Source: JAFGBN01 sp964394145 (GTDB lineage Bacteria; Chloroflexota; Dehalococcoidia; GIF9; AB-539-J10). From it: DNA of 5,473 nt. Positions 1-5,384 of the stretch are shown here, one piece after another (the first letter of the stretch is position 1; every line of letters starts with the position of its first letter). Both the position numbers and the translations under genes were made by a program. The DNA lies in contig CAYMVL010000003.1 in assembly GCA_964394145.1 (NCBI GenBank), forward strand, positions 1 through 5,473. The letters run 5' to 3'. The notes under the pieces were generated by a model that saw only the letters and a program-made list of their open reading frames with translations, had not been told where the DNA came from and ran no database searches.

Positions 1-1135
1 TTTTCTTGGCTTTAGCTATATCGCTCTGGTCTACCATCCACAGCGTCTTACCCTTCGGTAAATCCTGAAGAACCTCGAGACGAGTTGTCCAATGTCCCTC
101 AAGTGCTGGCATAGGTACGACTCCCTCAGCAATCAGGCCCATCATGACCTTCCTGAAAGTCGGCCAGTAGAACTTCTGAAACTGCGCGTCAGACAGAAAG
201 CCATCAGCTCCCTTATGCAAGGGCATAAACATCAGTGGGTGTGCAGCCATCTTAGCTGTGTTTACCCCCATCTTAATCATCAACGGGGTCAATCTGTCCA
301 TGGCTTCGAGCAGCTTATCGGGCTGGCGATACATATCCAGCATTATCCCCCTGGTGCCCCTGAGAGTATCGCCAATTACATCAAAAGGCGCCTTGCTAAA
401 TCCGGTGGCTATAATTGGAAAACCCGCTCCCATTATCTCCTCGTTCCAGGCACCCATAGCGCCCATCCATTTTAGTGCTTCGGCACCGGCCTCAAATAAA
501 GCCTTATAGCCAGCCTGAACGGGCGGTAAAGCAAATGGTATGAAGTTGACGGCCACCCCGTACATTTCTAATATGCCGGTGAGCGCAGGTAGCGTCGTAA
601 AACCTTCTAACGCACCGAACACTCGTGGCAGATAGATATTGCTGAAGAAATTAGATGGGTCATCAATCAAGGCGTCATATTCATTCGCCTTCATATATTC
701 GGCCTCGTTAGCCTGGTACGACGAATCAGGGGAGACGCCGTGCCCCGGCCAGGAATACAGCTTGTAGTCAAGAACCTCGAGAGCCTTGCCTGAGCCGGCT
801 ACATATGCGCCCAGATTCCCATCCGGTTCAAAGTCCATGACAAATTTCTTATGTGCCATACAGCATTTGCCGTAGTCATACATCGCTTCCTGCGGAGTTA
901 TTCCGGCATAATAAACCGGGAAGAAGCTAGGAGCGACAAAAATCGGTACCCTGTCCGGCAATTTCTTCATCTGAATGGCGTCCTTTATGAGGGTCACCCT
1001 ATACTTATAAGCTTTCGCAGCCTCAGAGCTCTGGAATTTGAGGTCGTTTCCCTGCGAATCTTTAGGCGATATCCACTTCTCGAAGAACGTCTCCTGCTTC
1101 TCATCTGATGTCATGTCTTCCCATGCTTTTTCCAT
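1..1135 (-). CDS. URO-D/MtaA-family protein, probable corrinoid methyltransferase (3' end cut by window)
   Basis: The reading frame is open for 378 codons from ATG at 1135 to the window edge, so the C-terminus is missing (probably a few tens of residues; I infer this from relatives near 400 aa). The start is supported by AGGAGGGA at 1148-1141, five bases upstream. The protein is soluble, with no signal peptide. It reads as the uroporphyrinogen-decarboxylase fold as used by cobalamin methyltransferases rather than a haem enzyme: PDRVPIF near residue 60, ITPQEAMYDY near 79, and a late EGHWTTRLE block at 346-354 followed by LPKGKTLW, a pattern I associate with URO-D-like proteins of anaerobes. 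MtaA/MtbA-type enzymes carry a zinc HxC motif around this late block; here there is EGH with no Cys, and the only cysteines seen are C91 and C92. It follows the corrinoid protein gene by 33 bases on the same strand, so its likely role is methyl transfer to or from that corrinoid. The substrate is unknown. Family confident; reaction inferred. Confidence 0.88.
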   Translation of the reverse strand, partial: MEKAWEDMTSDEKQETFFEKWISPKDSQGNDLKFQSSEAAKAYKYRVTLIKDAIQMKKLPDRVPIFVAPSFFPVYYAGITPQEAMYDYGKCCMAHKKFVMDFEPDGNLGAYVAGSGKALEVLDYKLYSWPGHGVSPDSSYQANEAEYMKANEYDALIDDPSNFFSNIYLPRVFGALEGFTTLPALTGILEMYGVAVNFIPFALPPVQAGYKALFEAGAEALKWMGAMGAWNEEIMGAGFPIIATGFSKAPFDVIGDTLRGTRGIMLDMYRQPDKLLEAMDRLTPLMIKMGVNTAKMAAHPLMFMPLHKGADGFLSDAQFQKFYWPTFRKVMMGLIAEGVVPMPALEGHWTTRLEVLQDLPKGKTLWMVDQSDIAKAKK

Positions 1136-1168
1136 CTTATTCCCTCCTGTCCATTTTGCTGATGGCTG

Positions 1169-1801
1169 TTATTTAGCATCGACCCATTTCTTGGCCAGGG
1201 CAACTCCAGCCATGGCATCCTTGCCATAGGCATCGGCACCGGTATAATTCTTTATCTCATCGCTCATCTGGCCACCTCCGATCATAATTTTTACCTTGTC
1301 TCTTAGACCAGCAGATTTTATCGCCTCCACAATTGCTTTCATAGAATCAAAAGACAAGGTCAAGAACCCACTTAGGCCAACAACGGGGACGCTACTTTCC
1401 TTTATCTTGTCGATAAACTTCTGTGGCGAGACATCCACGCCCAGGTCATAGACCTCGAAGCCATTGACATCAAGCATAAAAGCCACAATGTCCTTACCGA
1501 TATCATGTATATCCCCTGCAACGGTGCCTATAATGACCCCGCCCAGCTTCTTGGTCTCCGCGGTCTTAGTCAGCTTGGGCTTGACCAACTCGGTTACTTC
1601 CTTCAGTATCTCGCCTGAGTAGACCAGGTCAGGTATGAAGTACTCGCTGCTGGCAAAGCGGTCTCCCACAATTCCCATGGCTTTTCTGGCATCCTCCAGA
1701 ATTTTGAGTGGGTCTTCGCCCGCGGCCAGCCTGTCTTTCACAACCTTGAGAGTCTCTTCCTCCTTCAAATCGGCTAACAGCTTAACCAGGTCTTTGGCCA
1801 T
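1169..1801 (-). CDS. Corrinoid (cobalamin)-binding methyl-carrier protein, MtaC/MtbC/MtvC type
   Basis: A complete 210-aa cytoplasmic protein, the usual length for a stand-alone corrinoid protein of a three-part methyltransferase system. Residues 1-85 form the helical cap domain (MGIVGDRF at 42-49, EYFIPDLVYSGEIL at 53-66). Residues 88-210 form the Rossmann-like B12 domain. The base-off, His-on signature is intact: D97-I-H99-D-I-G102, with H99 the expected cobalt ligand, then exactly 41 residues to S144-G-F146, then 28 residues to the GG at 175-176. The family motif is DxHxxG-x41-SxL-x26-28-GG, so only Leu to Phe at 146 departs from it. It would carry a methyl group on cobalt between a substrate methyltransferase and a second methyltransferase. 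The start is fixed by a near-perfect Shine-Dalgarno. It is first in an operon with the URO-D-family gene. Which methyl donor it serves cannot be told, because corrinoid proteins for methanol, methylamines and methoxyaromatics look alike. Confidence 0.95.
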   Translation of the reverse strand: MAKDLVKLLADLKEEETLKVVKDRLAAGEDPLKILEDARKAMGIVGDRFASSEYFIPDLVYSGEILKEVTELVKPKLTKTAETKKLGGVIIGTVAGDIHDIGKDIVAFMLDVNGFEVYDLGVDVSPQKFIDKIKESSVPVVGLSGFLTLSFDSMKAIVEAIKSAGLRDKVKIMIGGGQMSDEIKNYTGADAYGKDAMAGVALAKKWVDAK

Positions 1802-1807
1802 GTTTCT

Positions 1808-1818
1808 TCACCTCCTTT
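1808..1818 (-). promoter_or_regulatory. Strong ribosome binding site of the corrinoid protein gene
   Basis: Read on the minus strand this is AAAGGAGGTGA, close to the full anti-Shine-Dalgarno complement, with its GGAGG core nine bases before the ATG at 1801. It fixes that start and suggests high translation, as expected for a carrier protein needed in quantity. Confidence 0.85.
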
Positions 1819-1825
1819 ATTACAT

Positions 1826-1852
1826 AATGCCATCCTATAATCTGCTGGCATT
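1826..1852. repeat. Perfect 7-bp inverted repeat in the corrinoid-operon leader
   Basis: AATGCCA (1826-1832) and TGGCATT (1846-1852) are exact reverse complements with 13 bases between them. The arm centres are 20 bp apart, about two helical turns, which suits a dimeric DNA-binding regulator. The site lies downstream of the predicted minus-strand start point, so it could act as a roadblock operator or as an RNA hairpin just before the Shine-Dalgarno. The repeat is seen directly; the function is inferred. Confidence 0.5.
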
Positions 1853-1878
1853 GGTATTATACGACAACGCATTATAAC
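1851..1878 (+). promoter_or_regulatory. Candidate promoter B of the CGAxxG protein/dehydrogenase operon
   Basis: TTGGTA at 1851-1856 (4 of 6) and TATAAC at 1873-1878 (5 of 6) have a 16-base spacer. Its -10 overlaps the minus-strand -10 box. If used, it would give a leader of about 88 bases that includes the 7-codon upstream ORF. It is an alternative or addition to promoter A; the sequence alone does not decide. Confidence 0.25.
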
Positions 1879-1899
1879 ACGGAGATACCGAATTTTCTA
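1871..1899 (-). promoter_or_regulatory. Candidate sigma-70-type promoter of the corrinoid/URO-D operon
   Basis: On the minus strand, TAGAAA (1899-1894; 4 of 6 to TTGACA) and a perfect TATAAT (1876-1871) are separated by 17 bases. Transcription would begin near 1864, giving a leader of about 60 bases that contains the inverted repeat. A second TATAAT at 1861-1856 has no -35 partner at normal spacing, so this pair is preferred. Confidence 0.5.
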
Positions 1900-1903
1900 T
1901 ACG

Positions 1904-1934
1904 TTGACAGGAGGTCCTTCATTTATGATACAAT
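1904..1934 (+). promoter_or_regulatory. Candidate promoter A of the CGAxxG protein/dehydrogenase operon
   Basis: A perfect TTGACA at 1904-1909 is followed by TACAAT at 1929-1934 (5 of 6) with a 19-base spacer, or by TATGAT at 1924-1929 with 14; neither spacing is ideal. With TACAAT, transcription would begin near 1941, about 32 bases before the gene. The -35 box lies only four bases from that of the divergent minus-strand promoter. Confidence 0.4.
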
Positions 1935-1948
1935 ACGGTGAATGCTAA
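1925..1948 (+). other. Possible 7-codon upstream ORF (MIQYGEC)
   Basis: A perfect GGAGGT at 1910-1915 sits nine bases before ATG at 1925, which opens MIQYGEC and stops at TAA (1946-1948), 24 bases ahead of the real gene start at 1973. The Shine-Dalgarno is better than that of the gene itself. It could be a leader peptide, but it overlaps candidate promoter A and would be transcribed only from a start further upstream, such as promoter B. Chance occurrence is quite possible. Confidence 0.25.
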
Positions 1949-1972
1949 AGTGGAAACAGAAAAGGGACCATT

Positions 1973-2542
1973 ATGATGAAGCTCACCAAGACCAGAGAAG
2001 AGATTATCAAGAAGTCGAATGAACTGGCTATACAATATGAGGCAAAATACAAAGGCTGCGGCCAGTGTACATTTTTGGCGATAATTGACGCCCTGAGATG
2101 GGGTGGCCTGGAAATCATTCCCAGCGATGTGGAAGATAAGCTTTTTTCAGGGATTTGCCTTCTGACCGGGGGTGTTGGCTTGAGCGGAGATGGTACCTGT
2201 GGTGCAGTAGCCAGTGGTACTCTGGCAATCGGCCTGGCTCTGGGGCTCCAACGAGAGAGCATGGACGAGAGCCTGTTCCGCGGTAGTTGCGCTACGGTTC
2301 GGAATGCTTTTCTGAACAAGTATTACCAGAAATATAATTCGCTGCTCTGTAAAGATATCCAGCGGAAGCTCTTCGGCAAGGCATGGGACTTGACGCGGGA
2401 TGACATGGGCGCAGAATTCCTGCGAATCACAAAGGGTTGCGCTATTATGGAAACCGCTATGTGGGCCACGGAGGTTATCCTGGATGAATTTGAGAAAGGG
2501 AATGCAAGAGGTTATGTGGGCGGTCCAGAAGTCAAGGCTTGA
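1973..2542 (+). CDS. C_GCAxxG_C_C-family cysteine-rich putative redox protein
   Basis: A 189-aa soluble protein matching the family of putative redox proteins defined by four conserved cysteines and a CGAxxG motif (typically about 140 aa, so this one is long). Seen here: KGCGQC with C29 and C32, a glycine-rich core GVGLSGDGTCGAVASG at 67-82 containing CGA at 76-78, C126 in a LLCKDIQRKLFG context, and C156 in KGCAIME; C62 and C106 are extra. Ser81 stands where the last Gly of CGAxxG is usual, with Gly at 82. The cysteines could hold a metal or a disulfide or pass electrons; the family has no firmly known reaction. ATG codons lie at 1973 and 1976; AAGGGA at 1962-1967 is a modest Shine-Dalgarno, 5 or 8 bases away, so the second ATG is equally possible. 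It is the first gene of a likely operon with the dehydrogenase and is divergent from the corrinoid operon, which suggests joint use. Confidence 0.85.
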   Translation: MMKLTKTREEIIKKSNELAIQYEAKYKGCGQCTFLAIIDALRWGGLEIIPSDVEDKLFSGICLLTGGVGLSGDGTCGAVASGTLAIGLALGLQRESMDESLFRGSCATVRNAFLNKYYQKYNSLLCKDIQRKLFGKAWDLTRDDMGAEFLRITKGCAIMETAMWATEVILDEFEKGNARGYVGGPEVKA

Positions 2543-2588
2543 GTTTTCCGGCCCTCAGGCTATAGAATATCTTCAATTGCCAAAGTTC

Positions 2589-2603
2589 CTATTGAGACAA
2601 TAG
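2589..2603. repeat. Small perfect palindrome just before the dehydrogenase ribosome binding site
   Basis: CTATTG and CAATAG flank a 3-base AGA loop and end right where the Shine-Dalgarno (AAGGGGGGAG, 2604-2613) begins. As RNA it is a six-pair, AU-rich hairpin with no U-run after it, so it is not a terminator. It could be a weak processing or regulatory site, or chance. Confidence 0.35.
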
Positions 2604-2615
2604 AAGGGGGGAGAA

Positions 2616-3383
2616 ATGTCAGGAATACTAAAGGACAAAGTAGCTATTATAACCGGTGCCAGTCGTGGCATGGGTAAGACTTTCGCCTTGAAGTTTGCTG
2701 AGGAAGGAGCCAAATTGCTATTAACCACTACCAGTATGGAAAGGGCTCAGGGCACAGCCAATGAGGTAAAGGCTAAAGGCGGCGAAGTAACACTCATGGA
2801 GGCAGATATCTCACACGAAGATGCTGGACAGAAGATAGCCGAAAAGGTCATGAACCAGTATGGCAGAGTCGATATCCTGGTCAATAATGCTGCTATATGG
2901 TACGGAGTCAATGCGCAGCCCTGGGATGCGTGGACGGTGAAGGAATGGGACCAAATGTTTGTGGTCAATGTAAGGGGAACATGGGTAGTCTGTAAGGCTA
3001 TAGCTCCCTTGATGTCAAAGCAGAAAAAGGGCAAGATTATCAATATTGCATCTAATGTTGCTAGAGTCCCTGCGGCTCAGCTTTTCCTGCCCTACGCCTG
3101 TGGCAAAGGGGCGGTCTACATACTGACTCACGCCCTGGCTAGAGCTTTGGGACCTGCCGGCATTAGTGTAAACGCCGTTGCCCCTGGATATGTGGCTACC
3201 GAAGCCAGTTTAGCCCAGACGGATAGCGACAAAGTATTCCAGATTGCCACCGGCGAACAGTCAATTCACCAACGTTTGCAACCCGCTGACCCGGCAGGAG
3301 CCGTTCTTTTTCTGGCCTCAGATGCCTCGGATATGATCTCGGGGCAGATTATCTACGTTGACGGCGGAACCGTCATGATATAG
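2616..3383 (+). CDS. Short-chain dehydrogenase/reductase (SDR), FabG-like classical type
   Basis: A complete 255-aa classical SDR, standard length, cytoplasmic, expected to be a tetramer like its family. The Rossmann motif TGASRGMG is at 13-20, NNAA at 90-93, and the catalytic tetrad is intact: N118, S146, Y160 and K164 (YACGK). VAPGYVATE near 188-196 and the C-terminal YVDGGTVMI complete the fold. Arg17 and the TTTS stretch after the second strand (no Asp) resemble E. coli FabG, so NADP(H) is more likely than NAD(H). It would interconvert an alcohol and a ketone or aldehyde; the substrate is not readable, and true FabG of fatty-acid synthesis is unlikely because no fab neighbours are present. 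The start has a G-rich Shine-Dalgarno (six Gs at 2606-2611). It follows the CGAxxG gene by 73 bases on the same strand, probably co-transcribed, and meets the AOR gene tail to tail. Confidence 0.93.
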   Translation: MSGILKDKVAIITGASRGMGKTFALKFAEEGAKLLLTTTSMERAQGTANEVKAKGGEVTLMEADISHEDAGQKIAEKVMNQYGRVDILVNNAAIWYGVNAQPWDAWTVKEWDQMFVVNVRGTWVVCKAIAPLMSKQKKGKIINIASNVARVPAAQLFLPYACGKGAVYILTHALARALGPAGISVNAVAPGYVATEASLAQTDSDKVFQIATGEQSIHQRLQPADPAGAVLFLASDASDMISGQIIYVDGGTVMI

Positions 3384-3422
3384 CCAACAAAAGCCCCGCT
3401 ATGTTCCAGTCAGGCATTCATG

Positions 3423-3447
3423 TTTGTGGCCAGTTGTATGCCACAAA
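3423..3447. terminator. Stem-loop between convergent genes, possible weak bidirectional terminator
   Basis: TTTGTGGC (3423-3430) and GCCACAAA (3440-3447) form a perfect 8-bp stem with a 9-base loop. It lies 9 bases beyond the AOR stop on the minus strand and 39 beyond the dehydrogenase stop on the plus strand, where a shared terminator would be expected. No U-tract follows on either strand, so it is not a canonical intrinsic terminator; it may protect 3' ends or act with Rho. Confidence 0.4.
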
Positions 3448-3456
3448 TTGTCAGGG

Positions 3457-5313
3457 TTAGCGCCAAAGTTCTTCAGCTACGTCCACCAGCCCCAACTCCA
3501 GCAGCTTCTTCTTGCTCGGCTTGGCTGTCTTAAGGTCCCAGTCCATGGCCGCCAGATACTCTTTGATCATGGTGTCCTCGTCAACGGTTACACCGGCCAC
3601 GGGACCCTCTTTCAGTGGTGGTTTACCCAGTACCCTGCCGGGGACTTTGAACGCTAGCGAGTTCGCTCCCTCGCGAATATTGAAAGCCTGCCGCAAATTG
3701 GAAATTCTCTCCCCGGTCTCAAGCAATTCCTCCTTAGTCACATCCCAGCCGGTAATCACCCTCATGAAATCAACGATAGGATCAACATTGGGGAAGGCCC
3801 AGTACACGAATATACACATGCCGGCACAAACCACTGCTTGGTGAAAATTGCTGCCTATTCTGCGTGCTTCTCCCCGACCGGAGAAGGACTTCAGGTCAAA
3901 TTCAGGCAGCAGCCCCGCAGGGTGGCTGGGGGCATCTGACAACTCTGAGCCTACAAAATGACGACCGGGCGTAGGGTCCAGCCGATAGCTGGTAGCATAA
4001 TTGAAGGAATGCTTCGGGTCATGCGCCGGCAGGTCCTGCCCTCCAATATGTATCGCGTATTCCTCGGCACCTTTGCCGATTCTCTGCGCTGCCAATTTCA
4101 CTCCGTCGGCCAACACATCACCAAAACCTTGTCTTTTAATCAATTTCTCGGTCATGGCCACGATGGCTTTGTGGTTGCCCCAGGTCATCTCGATACCGTC
4201 GGTGTCCGACTTAGTAATAAGCCCCCTCTCGTAGCATTCAATGGCCAAAGCGATAGCAGCCGCGGTCGAGATAGTGTCGATCCCCGCACGATCGCACATA
4301 TCGCCAACCTTGATTATTGACTCCAGGTTGTTGTTCAGACAATTGGTGCCGAACATGGCAATCGTTTCATATTCCGGCCTGCGAGAATTGGCTGCATACT
4401 TATACTCTCCCGTCCCTTCCTTCGTATACCCTCCACAGCCGATAGGACATTGATAACAAGCAAACTTCTTCGTCGTACGCTCGCTCATAGCCTCTTTCGC
4501 TATGGGCTGAAAATCGGGAAAATCAGTGACCCCGGCTCCTCCCCAGTTCTTAACCGGTGAATCACCGCTCTGAACGCCAATGTCAACCAGGAAAGTCGTG
4601 CCGAACGGCCTTAACCAGACAGTATGCCCTCCCAGTTGAGCCTGATATTTCTTCCTCATCTCCTTAGTTCCTTTTTCATCGGCCAGCGGCACCTTCATGT
4701 TACCCTTCACAGCCACTGCCTTGAGCTTCTTGGAACCCATCACGGCACCCAGGCCGGAACGGGCCGCGCTTCTCGTCTTGTTTACGATTCCCGAGATGAG
4801 AGAGAGATTCTCACCTGCTGGTCCAATGCAAGCTACCTCCACATCCTTGCCCAATTCCGATTTAAGTATCTCTTCGGTTTGATACGTGTCCTTTCCCCAC
4901 AAGTAGGCGGCATCCCTGAGTTCGGCCTTTCCACCATTGATGAAGAGGTAGGCCGGTTTTTCTGATATGCCGTTAAAGAACAGGGCATCGTAGCCGGCGT
5001 ACTTCAGGAAAGCACCGAAGTAGCCGCCGGAATTAGCATCACCCCAGCCCCCGGTCAACGGTGATTTTCCCACCACCGTGTATCTTGTGCCCGAAACTGC
5101 CGGAGTACCGGTAAATGGGCCAGTCAGGAAGCCCAGTGTATTCTCTGGCCCCATCGGGTCGATACCGGCTCTTTGTCGGCTGAAGATGATTCTGGCGCCG
5201 ACGCCATAGCCTCCGATAAACTCGCGGCAAAGCTTTTCATCAAGCGCCTCATCTGTCAGCTCATGTCTGGACAGGTCACCAAACAGAATTTTTCCCATAT
5301 AACCTCGTGCCAT
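3457..5313 (-). CDS. Aldehyde:ferredoxin oxidoreductase family tungsten/molybdenum enzyme
   Basis: A complete 618-aa cytoplasmic AOR, close to the roughly 605 aa of the Pyrococcus furiosus enzyme. The family oxidises aldehydes to carboxylic acids with ferredoxin, using a bis-pterin W or Mo cofactor and one 4Fe-4S cluster. The N-terminal domain (1-210) shows KSPLTGGWGDANSGG at 83-97 and a pterin-binding SGLGAVMGSKKLKA block at 186-199. The cluster ligands are C286, C289 and C293 (CYQCPIGC), with C500 the likely fourth. RPEYET at 312-317 and PAHDPKHS at 429-436 hold the usual acid and histidine positions near the active site. The first pterin-contact motif is intact (D341-RAGID), but in the second, VCAGMC at 495-500, Val replaces the usual Asp. 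The start at 5313 is supported by GGAGGT at 5324-5319. It stands alone on its strand here; cofactor-synthesis genes and a dedicated ferredoxin are not in view. Several subfamilies exist, so the substrate is open. Confidence 0.94.
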   Translation of the reverse strand: MARGYMGKILFGDLSRHELTDEALDEKLCREFIGGYGVGARIIFSRQRAGIDPMGPENTLGFLTGPFTGTPAVSGTRYTVVGKSPLTGGWGDANSGGYFGAFLKYAGYDALFFNGISEKPAYLFINGGKAELRDAAYLWGKDTYQTEEILKSELGKDVEVACIGPAGENLSLISGIVNKTRSAARSGLGAVMGSKKLKAVAVKGNMKVPLADEKGTKEMRKKYQAQLGGHTVWLRPFGTTFLVDIGVQSGDSPVKNWGGAGVTDFPDFQPIAKEAMSERTTKKFACYQCPIGCGGYTKEGTGEYKYAANSRRPEYETIAMFGTNCLNNNLESIIKVGDMCDRAGIDTISTAAAIALAIECYERGLITKSDTDGIEMTWGNHKAIVAMTEKLIKRQGFGDVLADGVKLAAQRIGKGAEEYAIHIGGQDLPAHDPKHSFNYATSYRLDPTPGRHFVGSELSDAPSHPAGLLPEFDLKSFSGRGEARRIGSNFHQAVVCAGMCIFVYWAFPNVDPIVDFMRVITGWDVTKEELLETGERISNLRQAFNIREGANSLAFKVPGRVLGKPPLKEGPVAGVTVDEDTMIKEYLAAMDWDLKTAKPSKKKLLELGLVDVAEELWR

Positions 5314-5318
5314 ACTTT

Positions 5319-5324
5319 ACCTCC
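5319..5324 (-). promoter_or_regulatory. Ribosome binding site of the AOR gene
   Basis: Minus-strand GGAGGT, preceded by an A-rich run, sits five bases before the ATG at 5313. It settles the start and agrees with the family N-terminus (GYMGKILFGDLS). Confidence 0.75.
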
Positions 5325-5340
5325 TTTTTTGACCAGGCTG

Positions 5341-5384
5341 TCCTAGAATCGTTAATCCTAGGTACCAAATCCTCAACAAATCCT
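5341..5384. repeat. Iterated AATCCT/AGGATT repeats upstream of the AOR gene
   Basis: CAAATCCT occurs at 5366-5373 and again at 5377-5384, an 11-bp period or about one helical turn. AATCCT recurs at 5354-5359, and TCCTAG at 5341-5346 and 5356-5361. CCTAG (5342-5346) and CTAGG (5358-5362) also form an imperfectly spaced inverted pair. Same-face repeats in a promoter region suggest a regulator-binding array. I see no convincing -35/-10 pair for the AOR gene in 5314-5473, which would fit an activator-dependent promoter. The repeats are seen; the role is inferred. Confidence 0.4.

Noticed and set aside
92..509. Plus-strand open frames of 127 and 83 codons.
   Set aside because: They lie inside the minus-strand URO-D-family gene, which has clear family motifs; the frames have no recognisable domain or good ribosome binding site.
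851..1108. Plus-strand 85-codon frame.
   Set aside because: It is antisense to the N-terminal half of the URO-D-family gene and shows no family signal.
1802..1972. A cobalamin riboswitch upstream of the corrinoid gene.
   Set aside because: The leader is too short and no recognisable B12-box sequence was seen; a covariance-model scan could test this fully.
1942..2022. ATG at 1942 opening a 26-codon frame that overlaps the start of the CGAxxG gene out of frame.
   Set aside because: No Shine-Dalgarno precedes it and the peptide is Lys/Arg/Gln/Asp-rich with no pattern; it would matter only if the transcript were nearly leaderless at 1941.
1945..2319. Minus-strand 124-codon frame, Ser/Pro/Arg-rich.
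   Set aside because: It is antisense to the CGAxxG gene, whose motifs are clear; the composition is typical of a shadow frame.
2616..3383. Calling the SDR fabG of fatty-acid synthesis.
   Set aside because: The motifs and NADP-type features resemble FabG, but no fatty-acid genes are nearby and many SDRs share them, so only the family is claimed.
3512..4965. Several plus-strand frames of 70 to 120 codons.
   Set aside because: All are antisense to the AOR gene, which is intact with its cofactor and cluster motifs.
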